The notes under the pieces are model-generated. The model did no database searches. It had not been told where the DNA came from and saw nothing but the letters and a program-made list of their open reading frames with translations. The position numbers were made by a program, and so were the translations under genes. From Gynurincola endophyticus (GTDB lineage Bacteria > Bacteroidota > Bacteroidia > Chitinophagales > Chitinophagaceae), in contig NZ_RCWL01000010.1 of the NCBI RefSeq assembly GCF_003991195.1, positions 62,001-126,000 of the forward strand: DNA of 64,000 nt, in the 5' to 3' direction. Below are positions 44,963 through 54,089 of this stretch, piece after piece (the first letter of the stretch is position 1; every line of letters begins with the position of its first letter).

Positions 44963-45022
44963 ACTGCTGCTTTTTAAATAGAAAAAGAATGCATCAGCTG
45001 CATATAGGTTATATATGAAGTC

Positions 45023-45060
45023 ATTTGGCTACAAATATATGCGTAGTTATTTGGCTACGC
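45023..45060 (-). promoter_or_regulatory. Promoter and duplicated operator of the arsR operon
   Basis: On the - strand, GTAGCCAAAT occurs twice (45058-45049 and 45032-45023). The distal copy lies inside an inverted repeat GCGTAG...CTACGC (45041-45060). A TATATTTG -7 box (45039-45032) lies between the two copies, so a bound repressor would cover the promoter. Site spacing is 26 nt. It fits autoregulation by the ArsR protein. Confidence 0.65.
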
Positions 45061-45161
45061 AATTTTTTTGCAAGATTTTTTAGAAATATTTTGCCATCTG
45101 TGTCTGGCAGGTAGGAGACTCGAAAGCAGTTAGTTGATAATCAGAAGATAGTAGGTTCTTT

Positions 45162-46010
45162 TTATGATAACCGGGCTTTGATCATTCTCTCTTTACCCTG
45201 GAAATCTTTTTTGATAATGACGGTTTGGTATCCCTCCAATTCAAATGCCTGACGTGTTTCTGCACCCAGGTCTTCATGGATTTCTATATATACTGCCCCG
45301 TTTTCTTTGAGGTATTTTTTTCCGAATCGGGCAAGTTGATGGTAAAAAATAAGTGGCTCTTCATCGGCTACAAACAATGCGATAGAGGGTTCGTGTTCAG
45401 TTACCTGTGCAATCATACCGGCTTTTTCTGATTGTGGGATATAAGGCGGATTAGAAACAAGAATATCAATAGGTTGCCATTCATATTGTTCCCACGATAG
45501 AAAATCGCGGTGCAGAAATGTAATTTCAGCCGACAGGTCTGTTGCATTCCGACGGGCAATGGCGATAGCGCGATCACTGATATCTACCGATTGAACCGTA
45601 GCATTGGGCAGTGTAACTTTTAAACTGACAGGTATACAGCCTGAGCCTGTTCCTATATCCAATATATCAATAGGTTTATTAACCGCATCCTTCACAATCC
45701 AGTCTACCAGTTCTTCTGTTTCCGGACGGGGAATTAAAACACCTTCCTGTACATAAAAACGGTGTCCGTAAAAATAAGCTTCACCTAAAACATATTGAAC
45801 CGGCCGATAAGTGAGCAAATCATTTAAGTACTGATCAAATAGTTGCGTCTGTTCTGTTGAAAGCAGGTGTGTTTCTTTCACTAACCGGTCTATTCGTGAA
45901 AGTCCGGTCAGCGATTCCATTACCCAATTGGTAATATTCAGAGCCTCTTGCGGCTCATAGATTGTTACCAATTTTTCTTTCAGTTTTGTTTGAGCATTTT
46001 TGATCGTCAT
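45162..46010 (-). CDS. prmC: Peptide chain release factor N5-glutamine methyltransferase
   Basis: 282 residues. SAM motif D-I-L-D-I-G-T-G-S-G-C-I-P near residue 118 and the N-P-P-Y-I-P active-site motif (S-N-P-P-Y) near 187. R-P-E-T-E-E-L-V-D-W precedes motif I as in HemK/PrmC. It methylates the GGQ glutamine of release factors. Divergent from ribD. Confidence 0.95.
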   Translation of the reverse strand: MTIKNAQTKLKEKLVTIYEPQEALNITNWVMESLTGLSRIDRLVKETHLLSTEQTQLFDQYLNDLLTYRPVQYVLGEAYFYGHRFYVQEGVLIPRPETEELVDWIVKDAVNKPIDILDIGTGSGCIPVSLKVTLPNATVQSVDISDRAIAIARRNATDLSAEITFLHRDFLSWEQYEWQPIDILVSNPPYIPQSEKAGMIAQVTEHEPSIALFVADEEPLIFYHQLARFGKKYLKENGAVYIEIHEDLGAETRQAFELEGYQTVIIKKDFQGKERMIKARLS

Positions 46011-46042
46011 ATTACAAAAATACGAATGCCATTTGAAATGAA

Positions 46043-46050
46043 TATATTTG
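46043..46050 (+). promoter_or_regulatory. Promoter -7 box for ribD
   Basis: TATATTTG matches TAnnTTTG and ends 8 nt before the chosen ribD ATG, so the transcript would be almost leaderless, or the real start is a later codon. Confidence 0.45.
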
Positions 46051-46058
46051 CACCACTA

Positions 46059-47123
46059 ATGAATATCAGCGAAACAGATATTGTTTATATGTATCGATGC
46101 CTCGAGTTGGCACAGAGGGGCCGGGGGATGGTGGCTCCCAACCCGATGGTTGGGGCGGTACTCGTGTATGATAACCGTATTATAGGTGAAGGCTATCATG
46201 AAGTATATGGGAAGGCGCATGCTGAGGTAAATTGTATCAGATCGGTAGCTGATAATGACAAACAGTTGATTAGCAGTTCAACTTTATATGTTAGTCTGGA
46301 GCCTTGCGCGCATTACGGAAAAACGCCTCCTTGTGCAGACCTGATTATTGAACAAAAAATTCCGAAGGTAGTAATCGGTTGTACCGATTCGTTTGATCAG
46401 GTAAATGGAAAAGGTGTTGAAAAGTTATTAGCTGCAGGCATTGAGGTAATCATTGGTGTGCTGGAAAAAGAAGCTGTTGACCTGAATAAACGTTTTTTTA
46501 CATTTCATCAGAAAAAGTGTCCATATATCATTTTGAAATGGGCTCAGACTGCCGATGCGCTGATCGGAAGGGAAAGTAATGAACGTTTGATGATTTCAGG
46601 AGCTGCAACTCAGCTATTGGTGCATCAATGGAGGAGCGATGAACAGGCAATTTTAGTGGGTACCAATACTGCTATTAAAGACAATCCACAACTGACCGAC
46701 AGGTATTTTAACAGAAGACAGCCGATTAGAATTGTATTGGATAAAACCTTAAAAATTCCTTCCGGCCACTATGTTATGAATGCCACTGCGATAACGTATA
46801 TTATGAATGAGATGGTCGAAAAAAAGGAAGGTCATCTTCATTGGATAAAAATCAAAGACTGGAGCCTGCAATCATTATTAAAGAAGTGGTATGAACTGAA
46901 TATACAATCGATTATGGTAGAAGGAGGGGCTGCTTTATTAAATGATTTTATCCGACAGAAGTGTTGGGATGAGATAAGAGTGATAGAAAACAAAAATATA
47001 AATACTACTATAAAAGACGGTATCCGTGCCCCGGTACTTCCAGGCGTACGATTACAGTCATCTATTTCTATCGAAGACGACAAAATAAATACTTATGTTC
47101 CTTTAGAAAAGCAGGCTGAATAA
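46059..47123 (+). CDS. ribD: Bifunctional pyrimidine deaminase/reductase RibD
   Basis: 354 residues from ATG 46059; upstream in-frame starts lie before the promoter box. Deaminase half: H-A-E-V-N-C-I and P-C-A-H-Y-G-K-T-P-P-C-A-D supply the zinc ligands. Reductase half from about residue 150: R-I-V-L-D and M-V-E-G-G-A-A-L-L-N-D-F. It carries out two steps of riboflavin synthesis. Its TAA overlaps the ATG of the next gene (TAATG). Confidence 0.94.
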   Translation: MNISETDIVYMYRCLELAQRGRGMVAPNPMVGAVLVYDNRIIGEGYHEVYGKAHAEVNCIRSVADNDKQLISSSTLYVSLEPCAHYGKTPPCADLIIEQKIPKVVIGCTDSFDQVNGKGVEKLLAAGIEVIIGVLEKEAVDLNKRFFTFHQKKCPYIILKWAQTADALIGRESNERLMISGAATQLLVHQWRSDEQAILVGTNTAIKDNPQLTDRYFNRRQPIRIVLDKTLKIPSGHYVMNATAITYIMNEMVEKKEGHLHWIKIKDWSLQSLLKKWYELNIQSIMVEGGAALLNDFIRQKCWDEIRVIENKNINTTIKDGIRAPVLPGVRLQSSISIEDDKINTYVPLEKQAE

Positions 47124-47731
47124 TGTTAGATCAAGAGTTTTATTATACCATAGAGCAAAATGCATATACAGAGTTCAAAGACAGGGGCTCGAAGTTTTTG
47201 TCGTATGCATTTCCGGTTACGAGAGTAGAGGATTTTAAGAAATGTTTAGAACAGGTAAAAAAAGAGCATCCCAAAGCAACGCATCATTGTTTTGCTTATC
47301 GTTTAGGGTTAGACATGAATAATTACCGGGTGAGTGATGATGGCGAGCCATCGGGTACTGCGGGGAAGCCTATATTAGGACAAATAGATTCAAAGCAGCT
47401 AACGAATGTATTAATAGTGGTGGTAAGGTATTTTGGAGGAACTTTACTGGGGGTTCCGGGGTTAATTAATGCCTACAAGAACGGAGCGGCTTTGGTGTTG
47501 CAGGTTACACCTATTATACAAAAGCCTATTGAAATTACTTATGATATTCAGTTTGATTATACACAGATGAATGAAATTATGATGGTGGTAAAGCAAACGA
47601 ACTGTACGGTGATTTCGCAGGAGATGATGTTGTTTTGTAATTTGCGCGTAGGTGTACCAAAAGGAAGGGTGGAGGAAGTATTGTACCGCTTAGGTGATAT
47701 CCGTAATATAGAAGTGAAAAAAGTTGGTTGA
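47123..47731 (+). CDS. YigZ/IMPACT-family protein
   Basis: 202 residues. F-K-D-R-G-S-K-F-L near the start, then A-T-H-H-C-F-A-Y and D-D-G-E-P-S-G-T-A-G-K-P-I, and V-V-R-Y-F-G-G-T-L-L-G-V: the UPF0029/IMPACT N-terminal domain. Its molecular role is not settled. Coupled to ribD. Ends with TGA 47729-47731. Confidence 0.92.
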   Translation: MLDQEFYYTIEQNAYTEFKDRGSKFLSYAFPVTRVEDFKKCLEQVKKEHPKATHHCFAYRLGLDMNNYRVSDDGEPSGTAGKPILGQIDSKQLTNVLIVVVRYFGGTLLGVPGLINAYKNGAALVLQVTPIIQKPIEITYDIQFDYTQMNEIMMVVKQTNCTVISQEMMLFCNLRVGVPKGRVEEVLYRLGDIRNIEVKKVG

Positions 47732-47903
47732 TACTCTGATAATCTTTTTCAATAGAAAATACGTATAAATATAAAATGGAGTTTTATTATCCATTTTAAT
47801 TTACTAAAGGAGTATAGTGAAAAAGAAATTTGTTACGGCGGATTGATTTCCGCAATAAAGAAAATTTTGAACCGGTTTAATCTAACTGCCAGAATAAAAC
47901 GTA

Positions 47904-47941
47904 TAAAATAGAAAGGAGTCTTGAGACTCCTTTCTATTTTA
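47904..47941. terminator. Perfect hairpin terminator in the yigZ-hbd gap
   Basis: TAAAATAGAAAGGAGTC (47904-47920), loop TTGA, and its exact complement (47925-47941). A 17-bp stem with A/T-rich ends, usable from either side. The rest of the 279-nt gap (47732-48010) shows no gene. Confidence 0.85.
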
Positions 47942-48010
47942 TAAAAACAAGTTTTTTATACTCAGATATTTCACTATTTCCCGGAGCACGATCTTATACT
48001 GTGCTGCCAT

Positions 48011-48910
48011 TTATGCTTTTCTAAATCTTCCGGAAACGACCAACTCTTTTGATCCCTTTTCATATTTATAAAATCCTTCGCCCGATTTTGCACCTAAATA
48101 ACCGGCAGTCACCATGTTGGTAAGCAAAGGACAAGGTGCGTATTTCGGATTACCAAATCCTTCATGTAATACATTCAGAATTGAATAACAAACATCCAGT
48201 CCGATAAAATCTGCTAATTGTAATGGCCCCATCGGATGTGCCATTCCTAATTTCATGATCGTATCGATTTCTTCTACTCCTGCAACCCCTTCATACAACG
48301 AATAAATGGCTTCGTTGATCATAGGCATTAAAATTCTGTTGGCTACAAAACCAGGGTAATCGTTGGCTTCGGCGGGAATTTTTCCTAATTGTTTACTGAG
48401 AGCAACAATTGTTTTTGATACTTCGGCAGTAGTAGCATAACCGTTTATTACTTCTACTAATTTCATTACCGGTACAGGATTCATAAAGTGCATCCCGATT
48501 ACTTTGCCGGGACGTTTTGTTACAGCGGCAATTTTAGTAATGGAAATAGAAGACGTATTGGTAGCTAAGATGGCATTTTCAGGTGCATGGGCATCAATTT
48601 CCTGAAAAATTTTAAGTTTGAGTGCTACATTCTCTGTAGCTGCTTCTACTACTAAATCTGCTTGTTGAACGCCTTTGGCTATTGCTGTTTCAGTAGTGAT
48701 ATTAGCGAGCGCCTGGGTCTTACCGGCTTCAGTTAAAATTCCTTTTGTGATCTGACGATCCAGGTTCTTTCCGATAGTTTCCAGCGCTTTTTTCAATTGG
48801 TCTGCGTTCACGTCAATTAATTGAACGGTGAATCCGCTTTGAGCAAATACGTGTGCGATTCCATTTCCCATGGTACCCGCACCGATGACAGCAACGTTTT
48901 TAATATCCAT
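48011..48910 (-). CDS. 3-hydroxyacyl-CoA (3-hydroxybutyryl-CoA) dehydrogenase
   Basis: 299 residues from ATG 48910. NAD motif V-I-G-A-G-T-M-G-N-G-I-A near residue 8, N-T-S-S-I-S-I-T near 118, catalytic His in G-M-H-F-M-N-P-V, and P-G-F-V-A-N-R-I near 185. Stand-alone type, as in butyrate or phenylacetate metabolism and poly-hydroxybutyrate turnover. Confidence 0.94.
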   Translation of the reverse strand: MDIKNVAVIGAGTMGNGIAHVFAQSGFTVQLIDVNADQLKKALETIGKNLDRQITKGILTEAGKTQALANITTETAIAKGVQQADLVVEAATENVALKLKIFQEIDAHAPENAILATNTSSISITKIAAVTKRPGKVIGMHFMNPVPVMKLVEVINGYATTAEVSKTIVALSKQLGKIPAEANDYPGFVANRILMPMINEAIYSLYEGVAGVEEIDTIMKLGMAHPMGPLQLADFIGLDVCYSILNVLHEGFGNPKYAPCPLLTNMVTAGYLGAKSGEGFYKYEKGSKELVVSGRFRKA

Positions 48911-48970
48911 AATTCCGATTATTTCATTTCTCAAAAAAACAAAAAAAGTAGGGATGACCCTACTTTTGAA

Positions 48971-49600
48971 TTAATTATTCTTAAAATCTCCCCGTTTCCA
49001 TGCTTTGATGAACTCATTCCATGCAAAGGGGTTAAATATGTTTTGAGGCGGTGCCTGACCGGTATAACGGGCTTTTTGAGCCCCCTGACGCATAAATTGA
49101 TTCGTCGCTTCGGTTCCATCCATCGGCATTCCACGCGATAACACACGCCGGCGCGTTTCATCCGTGTTTTTCCGGGCGATTTCAGTAGCGTCGTCTGGCA
49201 TCTCCATGTTGACGAAGTCGCGTTCAAACTGCTCCCTGGTAGGCCGGGGGCGGATAATGGTCGCTGCCAGCATTTGGGCATCAGTAACCATTAATTGAAT
49301 CATACTATGATAATTTCCCTCCAAATCAGGAGGAATTCTCACAGTTTTGGGCTTGAAACCGATTGAGGTGAATTCGATACTATCTCCTTTTAAAGCTACA
49401 ATCGAAAAAACACCCTGGTCGTTTGTAATAGTACCCCTGTTTTGTCCTTTAATGAACACGGTAACTGCCGGAATACCCTCCAAACTATCTGCGGTCATAA
49501 CAATACCGTAAATCTGCACAACAGAATCCTTAAATTTTTCAAACTGTGCACTAGCCGCAAAAGGCGTCAAAATCAATAGAAAAAGTATAATTCGCTTCAT
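48971..49600 (-). CDS. Secreted carboxypeptidase-regulatory-like protein
   Basis: 209 residues. Signal peptide ending F-A-A-S-A-Q. A CarboxypepD_reg-like beta-sandwich follows: I-Y-G-I-V-M-T-A-D-S-L-E-G-I-P-A-V-T-V and G-T-I-T-N-D-Q-G-V-F-S-I-V. The C-terminal half is polar with many Arg and Gln. Likely periplasmic or surface-attached; function unknown. A small Bacteroidota family. Confidence 0.82.
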   Translation of the reverse strand: MKRIILFLLILTPFAASAQFEKFKDSVVQIYGIVMTADSLEGIPAVTVFIKGQNRGTITNDQGVFSIVALKGDSIEFTSIGFKPKTVRIPPDLEGNYHSMIQLMVTDAQMLAATIIRPRPTREQFERDFVNMEMPDDATEIARKNTDETRRRVLSRGMPMDGTEATNQFMRQGAQKARYTGQAPPQNIFNPFAWNEFIKAWKRGDFKNN

Positions 49601-49703
49601 TAATTCAAATATACGACCTAAGAAAATAATTGTTTCAACAAAATACAGCTTTGATCCGTTAATTTTACAGTAAATTATTTCATTTTAACAAAACTATTGG
49701 TAA

Positions 49704-50798
49704 ATGACCCAAGAGAAAATACTCGCAGCACTGAGTCATGTACAGGAACCGGACCTCGGAAAAGACATTGTAACGCTGAACATGGTGAAAGATATTGTAA
49801 TTGACGGAAACAAAGTTTCATTCACCGTTGTACTTACAACACCCGCTTGTCCGATGAAAGATATGATCAACATGGCTTGCGTGAATGCAGTAAAACTAAT
49901 GGTCAATAAAGAGGCTGAGGTAACGGTTAATTTTACTGCGAATACCAGTTCTAACAGAGTTGATCCCGGACAGGTTCTTCCAAAAGTTAAGAATATTATT
50001 GCCGTTGTGAGTGGTAAAGGTGGAGTAGGAAAAAGTACCGTTTCAGCAAATCTTGCCCTTGCACTGGCGAATAATGGTGCAAAAGTAGGGTTGATGGACG
50101 CTGATATCTACGGTCCGAGCGTACCTATCATGTTTGGTGTGCGCGGTCAGCGCCCGATGATGATGAATACCGGCGAAGCAAAAGGAAAAATCGTTCCGAT
50201 CGAACGTTTCGGATTAAAATTAATGAGTATCGGGTTGCTGGTAGATGAAAAAGATGCGGTTGTTTGGCGTGGCCCTATGGCATCAAGTGCCATCCGCCAG
50301 TTTGTTACAGATGTATTCTGGGATGAATTGGATTATCTTGTCATTGATATGCCCCCCGGTACCGGAGATATTCACCTGACACTGCTGCAATTAGTGCCTG
50401 TTACCGGTATTGTAGTAGTAACAACTCCTCAGGATGTTGCCCTGGCCGACGCTAAAAAAGCAATCGCTATGTTCGGTCAATCACAGGTAAACGTACCCAT
50501 TATTGGTATTGTAGAAAATATGAGCTATTTCGCTATTCCTGAATTACCTGACCGCAAATTCTATATTTTCGGAAAAGAAGGTGGAAAAAAACTGGCTGAA
50601 GAGTATGAAATTCCTTTCTTAGGACAAATTCCGTTAGTGGAAACTATCCGTGAAGGAGGAGATATTGGTGTTCCGATTATGATGACCGATGAAGCCATTA
50701 CAAAAACGGCATTTGAAAGTTTTGCCGCCACTGCAGCCAGAAGTATTTCGATGAATAATGCAAAAGTAAAAAGAAGCACAGTAGCAGAAACCGTATAA
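49704..50798 (+). CDS. mrp: Mrp/NBP35-family iron-sulfur carrier ATPase
   Basis: 364 residues. An N-terminal MIP18 (DUF59) domain of about 90 residues has T-T-P-A-C-P-M-K-D. The ATPase begins with the deviant Walker A G-K-G-G-V-G-K-S near residue 109, then M-D-A-D-I-Y-G-P-S and D-M-P-P-G-T-G-D. The C-x-x-C pair of classic Mrp is not obvious. It helps load Fe-S clusters into apoproteins. Confidence 0.93.
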   Translation: MTQEKILAALSHVQEPDLGKDIVTLNMVKDIVIDGNKVSFTVVLTTPACPMKDMINMACVNAVKLMVNKEAEVTVNFTANTSSNRVDPGQVLPKVKNIIAVVSGKGGVGKSTVSANLALALANNGAKVGLMDADIYGPSVPIMFGVRGQRPMMMNTGEAKGKIVPIERFGLKLMSIGLLVDEKDAVVWRGPMASSAIRQFVTDVFWDELDYLVIDMPPGTGDIHLTLLQLVPVTGIVVVTTPQDVALADAKKAIAMFGQSQVNVPIIGIVENMSYFAIPELPDRKFYIFGKEGGKKLAEEYEIPFLGQIPLVETIREGGDIGVPIMMTDEAITKTAFESFAATAARSISMNNAKVKRSTVAETV

Positions 50799-50820
50799 AC
50801 GGTACTGCACAGAAAATAAT

Positions 50821-50856
50821 AAAGCCCTCTGGAAATAACTATTTCAGAGGGCTTTT
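50821..50856 (+). terminator. Terminator of mrp
   Basis: AAAGCCCTCTG (50821-50831) and CAGAGGGCTTT (50845-50855) with additional GAAAT/ATTTC pairs inside, followed by TATAT. Confidence 0.85.
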
Positions 50857-50965
50857 ATATGAAGGGATTGATAAACAGAATGAATAAACCTTATCTTATT
50901 AAGATACGATTTTTTTCGCACATCTCCAAATAAGCGTTCCACACAATAAAAACTACACTTTTTTA

Positions 50966-53125
50966 TTAAAGTTTCAGCTTGATTCCGCCGTTTACTACAA
51001 AACCGTCCAGTGGAGCGTAAATATCTTTGAATACCGGATTATCGATACTTCCTGTATAAATATTTCCGAAACGGGTTTGCCGCGTATTTGAAAAATTCTC
51101 AAAGTTGATGAATAAAGAAATTTTTTCCCATATTTTTTCAGCCATTAAACCCGTTATCCAATAGGATTGACCGAATGTTCCGTCATTGAGTTGCTGACGG
51201 CTGTAATAGTAGGCTTCCAGGCCGATTTTCCATTTCTCCTCTACTTCATACATTAATACATTATTCAAACGGTGCCTGGCAGTTAACGGCAACCATTCTT
51301 TATTGTTGAAATGAGTATTGGCATCGGTATAAGTATATCCGATAAACAATTTGAAGTCATGATAACTCAGTTTCAGATTTGTTTCCATCCCTTTTGTATC
51401 AATGTAGCCGGTGGAGTTTACAAATGAAACATTATTGTTTCCTGCATTTTCAAGCACCATTGGTCTGTTCAAACGGGTGTAGAAAAATAAGTGATTGAAA
51501 TTAACTCCAACTTCTCCGATACGCGTGCGGTAATTGATGTCCCAGTTGGCACCTACTGATCTTTCATTCCGGGTGTTGTTCAGGTTGATCGGAAGAATCG
51601 CCCGGAATTGTCTGCGCTCTGCTTCTTCTGTGAAAATAGAAGGAGACTTGTATCCAAACCCACTTCCTAAACGGGTAGTGAAGGATTCATTTATTTTCCA
51701 CATGGCAGATACACGCGGAAGCAGTTCAAAACCGAATTCATTCACATGATCACCGCGTAAGCCCGTTTCTAATGAGAAATGTTCATTGACCGTCCAGGTA
51801 TTCTGAATAAATACACCTGCAGTTCTGTAATCATAGTCACGTAAAGAACCGTTGCCAGCTTGTTTTTGTTTTAATTGGTCGGTAATATAGTTTACACCGA
51901 TAACCCAATCCATTGATTCGGTATTTTTATTCCAGCTGAATTCTGAAAAAGTAGATTGCTGTAAGGCATCAAAAATATACTGCGGAATTTCAATACTTCT
52001 GTTAAAGTGATTGTAACTGCTTTTTAATCGCAGAAAACTATTTTCCGATAAATCGTGTTTTAAGTTGATTTGTGCTACAACTCTATCCGTATTGTTTTTC
52101 TCAAAATAACCGTTACCGCCATTTTTGATGTAGTCAACATTTCCACCTGTTCTGTTTTCGGTGATATAACTCACGCCAATATCTGCATTGGTTTTATTAT
52201 GATAAAAAAAGATTCTCGGATTGATTGTATAACGCTCAAATTCCGGAATAGCAGTCAATCCGATATCAGCCGGATCAAAAGGACGGTTACTATTTCGCGA
52301 ACCGAATAAAGTGAGTCCGATTTTACCATACCGCTCGCTATAAAAACCACTTAAGTCTAAACCGCCTGCAGAAGTAGCATTGGCTAAAAAGTTAAGTTCC
52401 TTTTCTTCCTGCGGGGTTTTTGATACCAGGTTTACCAAACCTGCAATTGCACCGCCACCATATAAAGTAGAAGAAGATCCCTTGATCACTTCCACTTGTT
52501 TAAGATCGAGCGGAGCTATTTGTAGTAAGGAAAGTCCACCTGAAAAACCAGAATACAAAGGAAATCCGTCTTTCAGAATTTGCGTATAACGGCCGTCTAA
52601 ACCCTGAATACGAATGCCGGCATTAAATGAGGTAGCAGATGTTTGCTGGGTTTGAATACCAGTGGTTTCGTTTAGTAACATCCGGATATCACCCGGTTTC
52701 ATGTTTGATTTTTCTTCCAGTTCTTCTCCTGAAATCACTTCAATCCTTGTAGGCAGGTTTGCAATGGTTCGGCTATTACGTGTAGCCATCACTATTACTT
52801 CTTCTTCCTCGTGGCCGTGATGGTCGGTATCAAGATCTATCAGAAAAGTAGTATCTGTAGTTAATGGAAAAGTTACCTGAAATTTCTTTTCTTCAAATCC
52901 TATAAAAGAAAAAATAAAAAGATGAACACCATCCGGTATATCAGAAATCGTAATCATTCCCTGTGCATCAGCAACGGTTTGTTGATTACCTTGTTTCCAT
53001 AACACAGTGGCACCCGGCATAATTTCTTTCGTATCACAATTGATAATTTTGGCTTTAAACTGATTTTGTGCCTGTGCTGTTAAAGTGTAGGCACAAAGAA
53101 GCGCTCCTATAATAAGAGATTTCAT
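50966..53125 (-). CDS. TonB-dependent outer-membrane receptor
   Basis: 719 residues. Signal peptide ending T-A-Q-A-Q, a carboxypeptidase-regulatory-like domain (about 22-105), a His/Glu-rich link D-H-H-G-H-E-E-E-E, then the plug (V-I-S-G-E-E-L-E-E, I-R-I-Q-G-L-D-G-R) and a 22-strand barrel ending V-V-N-G-G-I-K-L-K-L. The His-rich link and the small Cys/His partner upstream suggest a metal ion or metal chelate as cargo; that is inference. Confidence 0.93.
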   Translation of the reverse strand: MKSLIIGALLCAYTLTAQAQNQFKAKIINCDTKEIMPGATVLWKQGNQQTVADAQGMITISDIPDGVHLFIFSFIGFEEKKFQVTFPLTTDTTFLIDLDTDHHGHEEEEVIVMATRNSRTIANLPTRIEVISGEELEEKSNMKPGDIRMLLNETTGIQTQQTSATSFNAGIRIQGLDGRYTQILKDGFPLYSGFSGGLSLLQIAPLDLKQVEVIKGSSSTLYGGGAIAGLVNLVSKTPQEEKELNFLANATSAGGLDLSGFYSERYGKIGLTLFGSRNSNRPFDPADIGLTAIPEFERYTINPRIFFYHNKTNADIGVSYITENRTGGNVDYIKNGGNGYFEKNNTDRVVAQINLKHDLSENSFLRLKSSYNHFNRSIEIPQYIFDALQQSTFSEFSWNKNTESMDWVIGVNYITDQLKQKQAGNGSLRDYDYRTAGVFIQNTWTVNEHFSLETGLRGDHVNEFGFELLPRVSAMWKINESFTTRLGSGFGYKSPSIFTEEAERRQFRAILPINLNNTRNERSVGANWDINYRTRIGEVGVNFNHLFFYTRLNRPMVLENAGNNNVSFVNSTGYIDTKGMETNLKLSYHDFKLFIGYTYTDANTHFNNKEWLPLTARHRLNNVLMYEVEEKWKIGLEAYYYSRQQLNDGTFGQSYWITGLMAEKIWEKISLFINFENFSNTRQTRFGNIYTGSIDNPVFKDIYAPLDGFVVNGGIKLKL

Positions 53126-53177
53126 CGGTTGTCGATGTTTGATGAATAAATTAATTAAATGAAATAGCTGTATTGAA

Positions 53178-53486
53178 TCAGCTCAGGCGGGGAGGACGAA
53201 AGGGAGAAGAATGGTAGGTTGCCAGTAAAGTGATCACTCTAGAAGTATAAACAGTATGATTGTTGAGTGGAGTGGTTAATACTAACTCTTGCGAATTGAA
53301 CAAAAGTGAAGGGGCGCAGGTATTACACGCAAAGAATGGTGAACAGCTTTCCGGATGTTCATCCTCTTCATGTTCGGCGGCAGAAGCAACGGTAGAAGTA
53401 GCTTCTTCACACGAGTCCTGGCAACAGGGAACAAAAGTTTCTGTTACAGCAATGACAAAAAAGAATATCGCAAACCACTTTTTCAA
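53178..53486 (-). CDS. Small Cys/His-rich secreted protein (DUF6660-like)
   Basis: 102 residues with a TTG start; no ATG is suitably placed. An N-terminal hydrophobic segment is followed by C-C-Q-D-S-C, an acidic H-E-E-D-E-H stretch, C-S-P-F-F-A-C-N-T-C, and a C-terminal H-S-S-P-F-R-P-P-R-L-S. Small proteins of this type sit beside TonB receptors in heavy-metal loci of Bacteroidota; I recall the name DUF6660. It probably shares a transcript with the receptor, 52 nt downstream. Confidence 0.72.
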   Translation of the reverse strand: MKKWFAIFFFVIAVTETFVPCCQDSCEEATSTVASAAEHEEDEHPESCSPFFACNTCAPSLLFNSQELVLTTPLNNHTVYTSRVITLLATYHSSPFRPPRLS

Positions 53487-53553
53487 GGTCTAAAGATAAA
53501 ATATTTAAAGAAATTTGGTGAGCGAATCTTTCAAGCTGCTAATAAGTATAAAA

Positions 53554-53573
53554 AAAGCCCTTTAAAGGGCTTT
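53554..53573. terminator. Short hairpin terminator
   Basis: AAAGCCC, loop TTTAAA, GGGCTTT (53554-53573), with an A-run on the left side. It lies between two - strand genes and probably ends the 53580-53954 gene. Confidence 0.65.
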
Positions 53574-53579
53574 CATATT

Positions 53580-53954
53580 TTAATGTTCAATCACATATCT
53601 GAACTGAGCCGTTTCAAAGTCTTCAATGATCGTGTGATATTGAAGGATGATTTTAATTTGACCGGGCGAAATTTCTGTCATGATTAACATACCGTCTAAC
53701 AATCTGGTTGGAATAGCAGTGATGTTGTTCTGCATTTTCAAATATACGTTGATGTTGGAACGGCTCATTTTTTCGGCTGTAATTTCCGGAGCCTGAATGA
53801 CCGTTGTTAAACGGGTGTTGTTATCAGAAAGCGTCCAGTCTGAAAAATTTTTAGTGGTCCAGTCAGACTGATAAACATAGATCTTATCTTTTTTACATTG
53901 CACAAACAGTAATGCCAGTGCAAAAAGCAAGGGTACTGTACGGATGAGTTTCAT
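53580..53954 (-). CDS. Hypothetical lipoprotein
   Basis: 124 residues. Lipobox L-L-F-V-Q-C-K-K-D near residues 15-23. The mature part is beta-rich with S-D-W-T-L-S-D-N and R-S-N-I-N-V-Y-L-K-M. No family recognised. Monocistronic. Confidence 0.72.
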   Translation of the reverse strand: MKLIRTVPLLFALALLFVQCKKDKIYVYQSDWTTKNFSDWTLSDNNTRLTTVIQAPEITAEKMSRSNINVYLKMQNNITAIPTRLLDGMLIMTEISPGQIKIILQYHTIIEDFETAQFRYVIEH

Positions 53955-54089
53955 AAAAATTGTTTAGTTAATCAAAATCGGATAACGAATTTGTTTAATA
54001 TCACACCCAAATTCAGTGAAAATATATTAAACGTTTAAAAAACTTTTAATGTTGTTATTAAAGTGGTAAGAATTTATAAGTTTAAGGTA

